Below are positions 26,568-34,767 of a DNA stretch of 64,000 bases, piece by piece. Source of the DNA: Aquamicrobium aerolatum DSM 21857 (GTDB lineage Bacteria > Pseudomonadota > Alphaproteobacteria > Rhizobiales > Rhizobiaceae); assembly GCF_900113935.1 (NCBI RefSeq), contig NZ_FORF01000009.1, forward strand, positions 62,001 to 126,000. The letters are read 5' to 3'. The notes beneath the pieces are model-generated. The model saw only the letters and a list, made by a program, of their open reading frames with translations, ran no database searches and was not told where the DNA came from. How positions within the stretch are numbered: the first letter of the stretch is position 1; each line of letters opens with the position of its first letter. The translations under genes were made by a program, and so were the position numbers.

Positions 26568-27055
26568 GCGTCCTCCTTCTTGTCCATTACCGCCAATGTC
26601 AGCCAGCGCGCGGTGAAGGCCGGCTTGATCGAATCTTCGATTTCAACAGTGACATCGTAGTTGACGTGCACCCAGCCCGAAGGGCGCGCTGTCACCTCAG
26701 CCAGCTTGAACCTGCCGCGAATGCGGGCCCCGGCTTTGACCGGGGCAACAAACCTCACCTTGTCGAAGCCGTAGTTGACGCCCATGCCTGCGCCTTCCAG
26801 CGGCGCGATGGTCTGAAAGGCCAGGGTCGAGAGCAGTGACAGTGAGAGGAAGCCGTGGGCGATCGTGCCTCCGAATGGTGATTCAGCAGCAGCACGCACC
26901 GGATCGACATGGATGAACTGGTGATCGTCGGTGGCGTCGGCGAACTTGTCGATCATCTCCTGCGAGACGACACGCCAGGGTGATACCCCAACTTCCTGCC
27001 CAACCGCTTTCATCACGTCATCGAGGGAGACGGGTGCCAATACACTGTTGCTCAT
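26564..27055 (-). CDS. MaoC-family (R)-enoyl-CoA hydratase
   Basis: A 163-residue hot-dog-fold protein. The hydratase-2 motif region reads [12 protein letters not shown], holding the catalytic Asp/His pair, and [10 protein letters not shown] follows. It would hydrate trans-2-enoyl-CoA. I chose the ATG at 27055; the frame extends upstream without a conserved sequence. It lies 13 bases from the upstream SDR gene and overlaps the kinase gene by 4 bases, so it is a tight operon member. Confidence 0.88.
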   Translation of the reverse strand: MSNSVLAPVSLDDVMKAVGQEVGVSPWRVVSQEMIDKFADATDDHQFIHVDPVRAAAESPFGGTIAHGFLSLSLLSTLAFQTIAPLEGAGMGVNYGFDKVRFVAPVKAGARIRGRFKLAEVTARPSGWVHVNYDVTVEIEDSIKPAFTARWLTLAVMDKKEDA

Positions 27056-27068
27056 GGGGTTCGCTTCT

Positions 27069-27884
27069 TCAATCCTTGAACAGGGACATACCATGCTGAG
27101 CCGACTGTCCGCCGTCCAGCGGGAGGATCGCGCCAGTCACGTAGCGGCCTGCCCGAGAGCACAGATAGAGGGTTGCGCCAGCGATGTCATCCGGCTCGCC
27201 GATGCGTCCAAGCGGAACACGTTCGCCAATCCGGTTGGCCTGGTCGTCCGTGCCGGTAGCGAACGCAGTCATGCGGCTCTGGAAAGGGCCGGGGGCAAAG
27301 GCATTCACCGTGATGCGGCGTTCGGCAAATTCATTGGCGAGCGTGCGGGTCAGGTGATGCACTGCGGCCTTCGATGCGGTGTAGGAATAGGCGCCGTCAG
27401 CCAGCGGCTGAGTGCCCATGACCGAACCGAGATTGATGATGCGGGCAGGGTCGTCGTCGCTGGCCGCTTGTTCGAGAAGAGGCGTCAATTCGCGTGTCAG
27501 GTGGAACAGACCGGTGACGTTGACCCGCATGACCTTTTCCCATGCGGCGTAGGGGAATTCGGCGAAATCAGCACCCCAGGTTAGCCCCGCATTGTTGATG
27601 AGGATATTCAGCTTGTCGGTGCGTGCGCGCACCTCGGCAACCATTGCCGCGATACCTTCTTCGGTCGAGACATCCCCCGCGAAGCCTTCTGCCTTGCCGC
27701 CGCCGCCCAGCTCGTTGATCTCGCTTGCAACGGCAACGCAATCGGCGCCCTTGCGCGACGCGATGAAGACATGCGCTCCGCCCATCACCAATGAGGTCGC
27801 TGCCATGCGCCCAATTCCCGTCGCGCCGCCGGTGACCAGGGCGGTCTTGCCCGCTACAGAAAAAAGCTCATCCAGGTAGGACAT
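27069..27884 (-). CDS. SDR-family oxidoreductase
   Basis: A 271-residue classical SDR. The cofactor site is TGGATGIG (about residues 18-25), and the triad is S154, Y168 and K172 (YTASK). SRKGAD after the second strand carries an Arg, which fits NADP(H) binding. It is the first gene of the minus-strand group and shares the divergent control region with the TetR gene. It is probably a 3-hydroxyacyl-CoA or related dehydrogenase of the pathway encoded around it. Confidence 0.88.
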   Translation of the reverse strand: MSYLDELFSVAGKTALVTGGATGIGRMAATSLVMGGAHVFIASRKGADCVAVASEINELGGGGKAEGFAGDVSTEEGIAAMVAEVRARTDKLNILINNAGLTWGADFAEFPYAAWEKVMRVNVTGLFHLTRELTPLLEQAASDDDPARIINLGSVMGTQPLADGAYSYTASKAAVHHLTRTLANEFAERRITVNAFAPGPFQSRMTAFATGTDDQANRIGERVPLGRIGEPDDIAGATLYLCSRAGRYVTGAILPLDGGQSAQHGMSLFKD

Positions 27885-27930
27885 GGTTCCCCCGCTCGTT
27901 CGGGCTTACGATGATTTGTCGTGAGCCGCG

Positions 27931-27955
27931 TTGACAACATACCGGGTAGTATGTT
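27931..27955 (+). promoter_or_regulatory. Likely TetR operator overlapping a promoter
   Basis: AACATAC (27936-27942) and GTATGTT (27949-27955) are perfect inverted arms around CGGGTA. TTGACA (27931-27936), a good -35, runs into the left arm. The site lies between the divergent SDR and TetR genes, so one bound repressor could control both the minus-strand group and the long plus-strand operon. Confidence 0.7.
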
Positions 27956-28042
27956 CATCATTTGAGCAGCCGTAAAGATGAATAAGGATCGGGGCACACC
28001 GATCAGTCAAAAACTAATGGCAGGGGAGTGAGAATAAGCTTG

Positions 28043-28690
28043 ATGGCTTCCGGTCTGCGCGATCAGAGTATGGAAAGTTCCCGCGGGGACATTCTGGATG
28101 CTGCTGCCAATTGTTTCATGGAGCGCGGTTATACAGAGACGTCCATTGACGATGTCGCGCGTAGTCTGGGAGCTACCAAGGGCCGAATTTATCATCACTA
28201 TCGCTCGAAGGCCGACATCTTTGCCGAAGTGTTCCGCATTGGCATGGACATGAACTATGCGGCGATCGAGCCGTTTCGGAACATGGGCGGACCCGCAGCG
28301 CTGCGATGGCAAAAGATGGCATTTGCGCACGCTGTCCAGATGGTCGTGACCAAGCCTTATCAGCGGACGGTCTGGGTCGGGGTGAAGATGCATCTGCGGG
28401 GCGCAACGACGCCTGAGCAGCGGAGTGTTTTTGAAGAATTACTGAACTACCGGACAGAATACGCGAATGTTTTTCGCGAGGCGATCATCCAGGGGCGGCA
28501 GGATGGAGATTTCCACTTCGACGATCTGAGCATCACCAATCAGTTGATGTTTGTGACGCTGAATTCGCCGATCTTCTGGTACGCCCCCCGCGCGGGCGAA
28601 ACGCGCGCTGACATTGAATATCTTGCGGCGCAAGTTGTCACCGCAGCCTATCGCGGGCTGGGTGGCGAGGAAAAGGGCAAGCGACCATGA
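28043..28690 (+). CDS. TetR-family transcriptional regulator
   Basis: A 215-residue regulator. The N-terminal helix-turn-helix covers about residues 33-55 (SIDDVARSLGATKGRIYHHY). The C-terminal ligand domain ends SPIFWYAP...YLAAQVV, similar to TetR proteins that sense acyl-CoAs. The start is uncertain: ATG 28043, TTG 28040 and GTG 28028 are all in frame, and GGGGAG lies at 28023-28028. The stop overlaps the acyl-CoA dehydrogenase start (ATGA). It probably binds the palindrome at 27936-27955 and is released by a pathway acyl-CoA. Confidence 0.88.
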   Translation: MASGLRDQSMESSRGDILDAAANCFMERGYTETSIDDVARSLGATKGRIYHHYRSKADIFAEVFRIGMDMNYAAIEPFRNMGGPAALRWQKMAFAHAVQMVVTKPYQRTVWVGVKMHLRGATTPEQRSVFEELLNYRTEYANVFREAIIQGRQDGDFHFDDLSITNQLMFVTLNSPIFWYAPRAGETRADIEYLAAQVVTAAYRGLGGEEKGKRP

Positions 28691-29937
28691 CGACCAACCC
28701 GGAAATGAACCTCGGCATGACGGAGCGGCTGAAGCCGATTCATGAGAAGGTCGCGACAATGGTGCGCGATGAGATCATCCCGCTCGATGAGGAGTTTCTG
28801 TCAGAGGTTGGCAAAAACGGTGACCGTTGGACCCACACTGCGCGGCAGCTGGAAATCCTCGACGGATTGAAGGCGAAGGCGCGCGAGCGTGGGCTTTGGA
28901 ACTTCTGGCTGACAGATTCCAGGCGCGGTTACGGCCTTTCCACCGTTGAATATGCCTATCTGGCGGAAGAGATGGGCAAGGCGCATCTGGGGGCGGAAAC
29001 CTTCAACTGTTCTGCTCCCGACACCGGCAATATGGAAGTTTTCGAGCGCTACGGCACCGAGGCGCAAAAGCAGCAATGGCTGGCGCCTTTGCTGGAGGGG
29101 CAGATCCGCTCGGCGTTTCTGATGACCGAGCCGGACGTTGCGTCGTCGGACGCCACCAACATTTCGATGCGCTGCGAGCGTGACGGTGACCATTACGTGC
29201 TGAATGGTGAGAAATGGTGGTCGTCGGGCGCAGGCGACCCGCGCTGCAAGATCTACATCACCATGGTGAAGACACCTGATGCCAGCCGTGGTCGACACGA
29301 ACAGCATTCAATGATCCTGGTGCCAGCTGATACGCCCGGCATCACCAAGCTGCGCGCCATGGAAATCTATGGACAGGATGATGCGCCGCACGGGCATCTG
29401 CATATGAAATTCGACGATGTGCGTGTTCCGGTTGAGAACATGATTGTCGGCGAAGGCAAGGGCTTCGAGATCGCGCAGGGCAGGCTCGGACCGGGGCGGA
29501 TCCATCATTGTATGCGCGCGGTGGGTCAGGCGGAGCGGGCGCTCGAGCTGATGTGCACCCGTGCACTGCGTCGTGAGGCTTTTGGCAAGCCATTGGCCCA
29601 GCTTGGTGCGAATTACGACATCATCGCTGAATGCCGCATGGAGATCGAGATGGCACGCCTGCTTTGCCTCAAGGCGGCGTGGATGATGGACCAGGGCGAC
29701 AAAAAGGCCGCCGCGCCATGGATCAGCCAGATCAAGGTGGTGGCACCGCGCATGGCGCTGAAGGTCACTGATGAAGCGATCCAGATGTATGGCGCGCAGG
29801 GCATCAGCCAGGATACTTCGCTGGCGCGGGCCTGGACAAATCTGCGGACCCTGCGTTTTGCCGATGGACCTGACGCGGTGCACCGCCGTCAGGTCGCCCG
29901 TGAAGAACTGAAGAAATATACTCAGCAGAAGATCTGA
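28687..29937 (+). CDS. Acyl-CoA dehydrogenase, ACAD11/LvaC-like
   Basis: A 416-residue flavoprotein of the acyl-CoA dehydrogenase superfamily. ACAD10/11-type signatures are FNCSAPDTGNME, TEPDVASSDATN and KWWSSGAGDPRCK. Where standard dehydrogenases have the catalytic Glu (YEGT), this protein has ADGPD (D393), as I recall for the ACAD10/11 clade. In that clade the enzyme acts on the 4-phosphoacyl-CoA made by the partner kinase and yields an enoyl-CoA. It is translationally coupled to the TetR gene. Confidence 0.88.
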   Translation: MTTNPEMNLGMTERLKPIHEKVATMVRDEIIPLDEEFLSEVGKNGDRWTHTARQLEILDGLKAKARERGLWNFWLTDSRRGYGLSTVEYAYLAEEMGKAHLGAETFNCSAPDTGNMEVFERYGTEAQKQQWLAPLLEGQIRSAFLMTEPDVASSDATNISMRCERDGDHYVLNGEKWWSSGAGDPRCKIYITMVKTPDASRGRHEQHSMILVPADTPGITKLRAMEIYGQDDAPHGHLHMKFDDVRVPVENMIVGEGKGFEIAQGRLGPGRIHHCMRAVGQAERALELMCTRALRREAFGKPLAQLGANYDIIAECRMEIEMARLLCLKAAWMMDQGDKKAAAPWISQIKVVAPRMALKVTDEAIQMYGAQGISQDTSLARAWTNLRTLRFADGPDAVHRRQVAREELKKYTQQKI

Positions 29938-29982
29938 GAGTGCCTGTCGTTTGGCCTGTTCTGGCGAAAGGAAGCTCCCGTC

Positions 29983-31017
29983 ATGACGATACCGTCCACC
30001 ATGAAAGCGCTGTTGTTGCAGAATGATGGCTATGCGAAGGTTCCTTCTGGAACTGTGCTGGAAGCCATGGCGCCTTATGTGGAAGAAGGCACGATCGAGG
30101 TGCCGAGCCCGAAGGGTAGCGAGGTCTTGATCAAGGTCGCACTGGCGTCGATCAACCCTTCGGATGTCATGTTCATCAAGGGAATGTATGGCCAGCCACG
30201 CGCGCTGGGCCGACCGGCCGGGTTTGAGGGTGTCGGAGAGGTTGTTGCCGCCGGGCCGGATGCCGAAGGTCTGATTGGCAAGCGGATCGCTTTTGCGACG
30301 GGGCTTACCAATTGGGGCAGCTGGGCCGAGTATGCAGTCGCCGAGGCGGCGGCATGCATACCGCTTCTCGATACGGTGCGCGACGAGGATGCGGCTGCAA
30401 TGATCGTCAATCCCTTGACGGCAATTGCCATGTTCGGCCTCGTCAAGGACGAGGGTGAAAAAGCTTTCATCCTGACCGCTGGCGCGAGCCAGCTTTGCAA
30501 ACTGATTATCGGAGTTGCGAAAGACGAGGGTTATCGCCCGATTGCAATCGTTCGTCGCGACGATCAGATTGCTTTGCTTGAAGGGATGGGAGCTGCCCAT
30601 GTGCTCAATGCGGAGGCTCCGGACTTCAAGCAAAAGCTGGCGGAGGTGCTGAAGGTCGAGAAGCCGCGTATCTTGCTGGACGCCGTAACCGGCCCATTGG
30701 CGGGGGCGATCTTCAGTGCAATGGGCAAGCGCGCCAGATGGATTGTCTATGGCCGTCTCGACGCGGTGCAGACGGTCATCCCGGAGCCCGGACAGATGAT
30801 CTTCATGCACAAGAAGATCGAAGGCTTCTGGTTGACGGAGTGGATGCGCAGCGTTGGACCCGAACGCCGCGCCGCGGCTGCAATAGAAGCGCAGAAGCGT
30901 TTTTCCGATGGGCGCTGGGCAACTGACGTGACGGCGATCGTACCGCTTGAAGAAGCGGTGTTGCGTGTCTCTGAAGAACTGGCCAAGCCGAACGGAAAAG
31001 TGTTCATTAAGCCATGA
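29983..31017 (+). CDS. MDR-family oxidoreductase (zinc-free, quinone/enoyl reductase type)
   Basis: A 344-residue medium-chain dehydrogenase/reductase. The N-terminal GroES-like domain contains SINPSDVMFIKGMYG and GFEGVGEVVAAG, and a Rossmann domain follows (ILTAGASQLCKLII). The catalytic and structural zinc cysteines are missing, which fits the quinone reductase and trans-2-enoyl-CoA reductase branches. It lies 45 bases after the dehydrogenase gene and 106 bases before the transporter genes, in the same direction. Its role in the pathway is unclear; reduction of an enoyl-CoA side product is one option. Confidence 0.8.
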   Translation: MTIPSTMKALLLQNDGYAKVPSGTVLEAMAPYVEEGTIEVPSPKGSEVLIKVALASINPSDVMFIKGMYGQPRALGRPAGFEGVGEVVAAGPDAEGLIGKRIAFATGLTNWGSWAEYAVAEAAACIPLLDTVRDEDAAAMIVNPLTAIAMFGLVKDEGEKAFILTAGASQLCKLIIGVAKDEGYRPIAIVRRDDQIALLEGMGAAHVLNAEAPDFKQKLAEVLKVEKPRILLDAVTGPLAGAIFSAMGKRARWIVYGRLDAVQTVIPEPGQMIFMHKKIEGFWLTEWMRSVGPERRAAAAIEAQKRFSDGRWATDVTAIVPLEEAVLRVSEELAKPNGKVFIKP

Positions 31018-31123
31018 AATAGAGTGATGGAAGGCTTCTTTGAGGAGAGGAGCCTTTCCGGACAAGGATACAGAATTCTCCGCGACTATACATTTGGTCG
31101 TGGCTTGTAGAGGAGGAACAACT

Positions 31124-31999
31124 TTGGACGTCTTGCAGCTGCTTGTCAGCGGGCTTGCCAATGGCTGTGTCTACGGACTGGTCGCCATGGGTTTCGTGCT
31201 GATCTACAAGGCTACGGAAGCGGTGAATTTCGCTCAGGGCGATTTCATGATGCTCGGCGCCTTCATTTGCCTCGGGCTCACCAATCCTCAGTTCATGGGA
31301 TTGCCGTTCTGGGTTTCCGTTCCGGTTGCCATCGCCATCATGGGTGTCTTCGGCTACGCGCTTGATCTGGTTGTGTTGCGCCGGATGTCGGGCCAGAGTC
31401 AGATCGCTGTCATCATCCTCACAATCGCTTTGGGCTTTGTATTGCGGTTTGTTGCCGGCCTGATCTGGGGGCATGAGCCGATTTCCCTCGCATCGCCGAT
31501 TGCTGGCAAGGATATTCGCCTTGGCGGCGTCGTTCTGGGGATGGACGAGATCATGGTCATCGGCGTTACACTTGCCATGACGATCGCGCTCTACTTCTAT
31601 TTTAATCGTACCAAGCTCGGAGTGGCGATGCAGGCCTCATCGCAGAACCAGCTCGCCGCCTATTACATGGGCATTCCGGTCAAGCGGATACAGTCGCTGA
31701 TCTGGGCCTTGGCGGGAATGGTCGCGGCTGTGGCGGGGATCCTGTTCGCATCGAAGGGGTCAATCGATCCTTCCATTGGCCTGCTCGGTATCAAATCCTT
31801 TGCCGCAGCGGTCATCGGCGGCTTCGGTTCGCTCCCCGGCGCTTTGCTGGGCGGGGTTATCGTCGGGCTCATCGAACCCTTCGCGTCGCGATACATTGCT
31901 GCTGGCTACGCACAAATCATGCCGTATCTGCTGCTGTTCGTGATCCTCATCTTCCGACCTCACGGCATTCTTGCCCAGGTCCATCAGAAGAAGGTGTGA
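31124..31999 (+). CDS. Liv-type ABC transporter permease (LivH-like)
   Basis: A 291-residue LivH-class permease. VNFAQGDFMMLGA follows helix 2, the coupling region is GVAMQASSQNQLAAYYMGI, and the C-terminus is FRPHGILAQ. The start is a TTG at 31124, supported by AGGAGG at 31111-31116 with 7-base spacing. The open frame upstream (from 31040) is not LivH-like. It pairs with the LivM-like gene 6 bases on and belongs to the second Liv-type system of the window. Confidence 0.9.
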   Translation: MDVLQLLVSGLANGCVYGLVAMGFVLIYKATEAVNFAQGDFMMLGAFICLGLTNPQFMGLPFWVSVPVAIAIMGVFGYALDLVVLRRMSGQSQIAVIILTIALGFVLRFVAGLIWGHEPISLASPIAGKDIRLGGVVLGMDEIMVIGVTLAMTIALYFYFNRTKLGVAMQASSQNQLAAYYMGIPVKRIQSLIWALAGMVAAVAGILFASKGSIDPSIGLLGIKSFAAAVIGGFGSLPGALLGGVIVGLIEPFASRYIAAGYAQIMPYLLLFVILIFRPHGILAQVHQKKV

Positions 32000-32005
32000 T
32001 CTGTC

Positions 32006-33106
32006 ATGAGAACAGTTTTCAAAACGTCCTATGACGCGGACATTGATCTCTTCAAGCATGGTGCCCAGCGCAATTGGTATATCCTGCTTCTCGTGGCAGC
32101 TCTGCTGCTGCCGTTCGTCCTGAGTGAGTTCGCGCTTGGCGAGATGACCAATCTGTTGATCTGGTCAATCGCCTGCATGGGGCTGATGTTGCTGGTGGGG
32201 CAAACCGGCCAGCCCAGTCTTGGGCACGCGGCATTTCTCGCGGTCGGCTGTTACGCCAACGTTCTGCTTCAGGAGCGTCTTGGCTTGCCGTTCATCCTCT
32301 CCTTCCCTCTGGCGGGCCTGATAGCAGGGGTCGCGGGCGCGTTGATTGCAAGGCCGATGACAAGGCTGCACGGCGTTTATCTTGCAATCGGAACGCTTGC
32401 GCTCGCAATTTTGACCGACGACCTGATCGTGCTTGCCACACCGCTCACAAATGGCGTCATGGGATTGTTTGCGCCGGACATCCAGATTTTCGGTTACGGC
32501 TTCAATCGTTACGGCAATCCGATCCGACTTTATTTGCTGATCCTTGCGATCACCGTCGCCGTCGTGCTGGTGTACCGTAATATCCAGCGCTCGCCACTTG
32601 GACGTTCGTTTGCCGCGATCCGCGACTCGGAGATTTCGGCGCAGGCGATGGGTGTGAATGTCGCGCGCACCAAGGCGATCGCGTTCGGTATCTCGGCGGG
32701 TATCACAGGTCTCGCTGGTGCGCTGATCGGGCACTACGCCGGCATCTTCAACAACGAGACGTTCAACGTCATCCTGTCGATCCAGTTGCTGCTGGCAGTT
32801 GTCATCGGCGGGCTTGGGACCATTCACGGCGCGTTCTTCGGGGCAGCTGTGGTCGCCTTGTTGCCGCAGGCGATCGCTATCAGCCGCGACCTTCTCGGAA
32901 AGGTCATGGGTGGCGGAACCATCGCCATACCGGGGCTGGAAGCGGCGGTGTTTGGCGCAATCCTGATCGCGTTCATCCTGTTCGAGCCCCAGGGTATCTA
33001 TGGAAGGTGGTTCAAGATCCGGACATTCTTCGAACTGTTTCCGTTCTATCGGCGTGACATGTTCCGCCGTCAGAAATCCTATCTAAAGACGGAGCGGATG
33101 CGATGA
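32006..33106 (+). CDS. Liv-type ABC transporter permease (LivM-like)
   Basis: A 366-residue LivM-class permease. Landmarks are LLVGQTGQPSLGHAAF, LHGVYLAIGTLALAI, and the coupling helix FAAIRDSEISAQAMGVNVARTK split over the usual loop. The C-terminal 30 residues are basic and cytoplasmic. The stop overlaps the LivG-like start by 4 bases. It differs clearly from the LivM at 2459-3535, so the two systems are old paralogues and not a recent duplication. Confidence 0.92.
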   Translation: MRTVFKTSYDADIDLFKHGAQRNWYILLLVAALLLPFVLSEFALGEMTNLLIWSIACMGLMLLVGQTGQPSLGHAAFLAVGCYANVLLQERLGLPFILSFPLAGLIAGVAGALIARPMTRLHGVYLAIGTLALAILTDDLIVLATPLTNGVMGLFAPDIQIFGYGFNRYGNPIRLYLLILAITVAVVLVYRNIQRSPLGRSFAAIRDSEISAQAMGVNVARTKAIAFGISAGITGLAGALIGHYAGIFNNETFNVILSIQLLLAVVIGGLGTIHGAFFGAAVVALLPQAIAISRDLLGKVMGGGTIAIPGLEAAVFGAILIAFILFEPQGIYGRWFKIRTFFELFPFYRRDMFRRQKSYLKTERMR

Positions 33107-33888
33107 GTCTCCTTGAAATCGATAATGTCACCCTGCGGTTTGGTGGTGTCACTGCCGTCAATCAGGTCTCATTCAACGTCGAAGAGGGAGAGGTATTTGC
33201 ACTCGTCGGCCCGAACGGGGCAGGCAAGTCGACATTGTTCAACCTGATCTCGCGCATCTACAATCCGGCAGAAGGTGACATCCGCTTTGACGGCAAGTCG
33301 ATTCTCGACAAGGCGCCGCACGAGATTGCACCATTGGGTATCGCGCGTACCTTCCAGAACATTGAATTGTTCGAGCAGGCGACGGTGATGCAGAACCTGC
33401 TGGTGGGGCGTCACCGACACCGCAAGAGCAATATGTGGAGTGAACTTTTGTTCACGCCATATGTGCGCACGGAAGAGCGACGACATCGCGCCGCAATCGA
33501 AAAGGTCATCGATTTTCTCGACCTGCAGGCCTATCGCGAAAAGTACATTGCGGGACTTCCCTACGGCGTGCGCAAGGTCGTCGAGATGGGGCGTGCGCTG
33601 GCGATCGAGCCGCGACTTTTGTTGCTTGACGAGCCCGCTTCCGGCTTGTCGGTGGAGGAGACGCAGGACGTTGCTTTCTGGGTTGAAGATATCAAGAAGC
33701 AGATGGGCATCACCGTCATCATGGTGGAGCATGACATGCATCTGGTGTCTTCGGTTTCCGATCGCGTGCTGGCGCTGGCCGATGGCAAGATGCTGTCGCT
33801 GGGCAAGCCTCACGAGGTGCAGAACGATCCTCGTGTGATTGAAGCCTATATTGGCGCATCGGACCAAAATGCGGAGGTTTCGGCATGA
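33103..33888 (+). CDS. Liv-type ABC transporter ATP-binding protein (LivG-like)
   Basis: A 261-residue LivG-class ATPase with Walker A GPNGAGKS, signature region LPYGVRKVVEMGRAL, and Walker B LLLLDEPASGLS. The AGLPYG context matches the LivG of the first system (466-1290). It overlaps both neighbours by 4 bases (ATGA), so the permease and both ATPases are translated in a coupled block. Confidence 0.93.
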   Translation: MSLLEIDNVTLRFGGVTAVNQVSFNVEEGEVFALVGPNGAGKSTLFNLISRIYNPAEGDIRFDGKSILDKAPHEIAPLGIARTFQNIELFEQATVMQNLLVGRHRHRKSNMWSELLFTPYVRTEERRHRAAIEKVIDFLDLQAYREKYIAGLPYGVRKVVEMGRALAIEPRLLLLDEPASGLSVEETQDVAFWVEDIKKQMGITVIMVEHDMHLVSSVSDRVLALADGKMLSLGKPHEVQNDPRVIEAYIGASDQNAEVSA

Positions 33889-34703
33889 GCGTCGTGGCGA
33901 TGAAAGGTTCGGCGGCGCCTGCCATGGCGGATGATGTGGTGCTTTCGGTCCGAAATATCGAAAGCTATTACGGACCGATCATGGCGATCCGCGGCGTCAG
34001 TCTGGAAGTGCGCAAAGGGCAGATCGTTTCCTTGCTCGGCGCGAATGGCGCCGGCAAGACCACGTTGATGAAGACGATCTCCGGCGTCATGGACCCGGAG
34101 AAGGGCCAGATCATCTATGGCGGCAACAACATTGCAGGGGCCAGCCCCGACAAGGTTGTGCGAGCCGGCATTGTGCATGTTCCGGAAGGGCGGGAAGTTT
34201 TTCCTTTGCTGACGGTGGAGGAAAACCTGCGCATGGGAGCGTTTATTCGCTCGGACAATGCTGGCATCAAGCGGGATGAAGAAATGGTGTTTTCCTATTT
34301 CCCGATCCTGGCGGAGCGTCGTCATCAGGCCGCCGGAACGCTCTCCGGTGGACAGCAACAGATGCTGGCGATCGGACGGGGTTTGATGGCCCAGCCCAAA
34401 GTGATGCTTCTGGATGAACCATCACTGGGATTGTCGCCGCTGCTGGTGAAGGAAATATTCCAGATCATCAGGCGTCTCAACCGCGAGCAGGGCGTGACGA
34501 TGATGCTGGTCGAACAGAACGCCAAGGTGGCGCTGGAGGTGGCCGACTATGGCTATGTCATGGAACTCGGGCGGATCGTGATGGCGGATTCGGCCGAGCG
34601 CCTGTTGCAGTCCAAGGATGTGCAGGAGTTCTATCTGGGCATGCAGGCAGAGGAGAGCCAGCGCGGCCAGAAACGCTGGAAGCAGAAGAAGACATGGCGA
34701 TGA
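33885..34703 (+). CDS. Liv-type ABC transporter ATP-binding protein (LivF-like)
   Basis: A 272-residue LivF-class ATPase with Walker A GANGAGKTT, signature LSGGQQQMLAIGRGL, and Walker B LLDEPSLGLSP. It has about 20 extra N-terminal residues before the domain starts. The basic C-terminus (GQKRWKQKKTWR) resembles that of the first LivF-like protein. An acyl-CoA synthetase gene follows 64 bases later, mirroring the transporter-synthetase link seen at the window start. Confidence 0.93.
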   Translation: MSVVAMKGSAAPAMADDVVLSVRNIESYYGPIMAIRGVSLEVRKGQIVSLLGANGAGKTTLMKTISGVMDPEKGQIIYGGNNIAGASPDKVVRAGIVHVPEGREVFPLLTVEENLRMGAFIRSDNAGIKRDEEMVFSYFPILAERRHQAAGTLSGGQQQMLAIGRGLMAQPKVMLLDEPSLGLSPLLVKEIFQIIRRLNREQGVTMMLVEQNAKVALEVADYGYVMELGRIVMADSAERLLQSKDVQEFYLGMQAEESQRGQKRWKQKKTWR

Positions 34704-34767
34704 GCGTGGCGGAGGAAGCTGAATGCCACGTTCAGTTTTTGCAGATGACTTTCGGGAGGAGGCTGAC

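Noticed and set aside
31029..31059. Imperfect inverted repeat between the MDR gene and the LivH-like gene as a terminator
   Set aside because: The arms need a bulge, the loop is long and purine-rich, and no T-run follows, so operon continuity is more likely.
29308..31161. A 617-codon open frame on the minus strand
   Set aside because: It is antisense to the acyl-CoA dehydrogenase and MDR genes. It has no recognisable domain and a composition typical of a reverse shadow.
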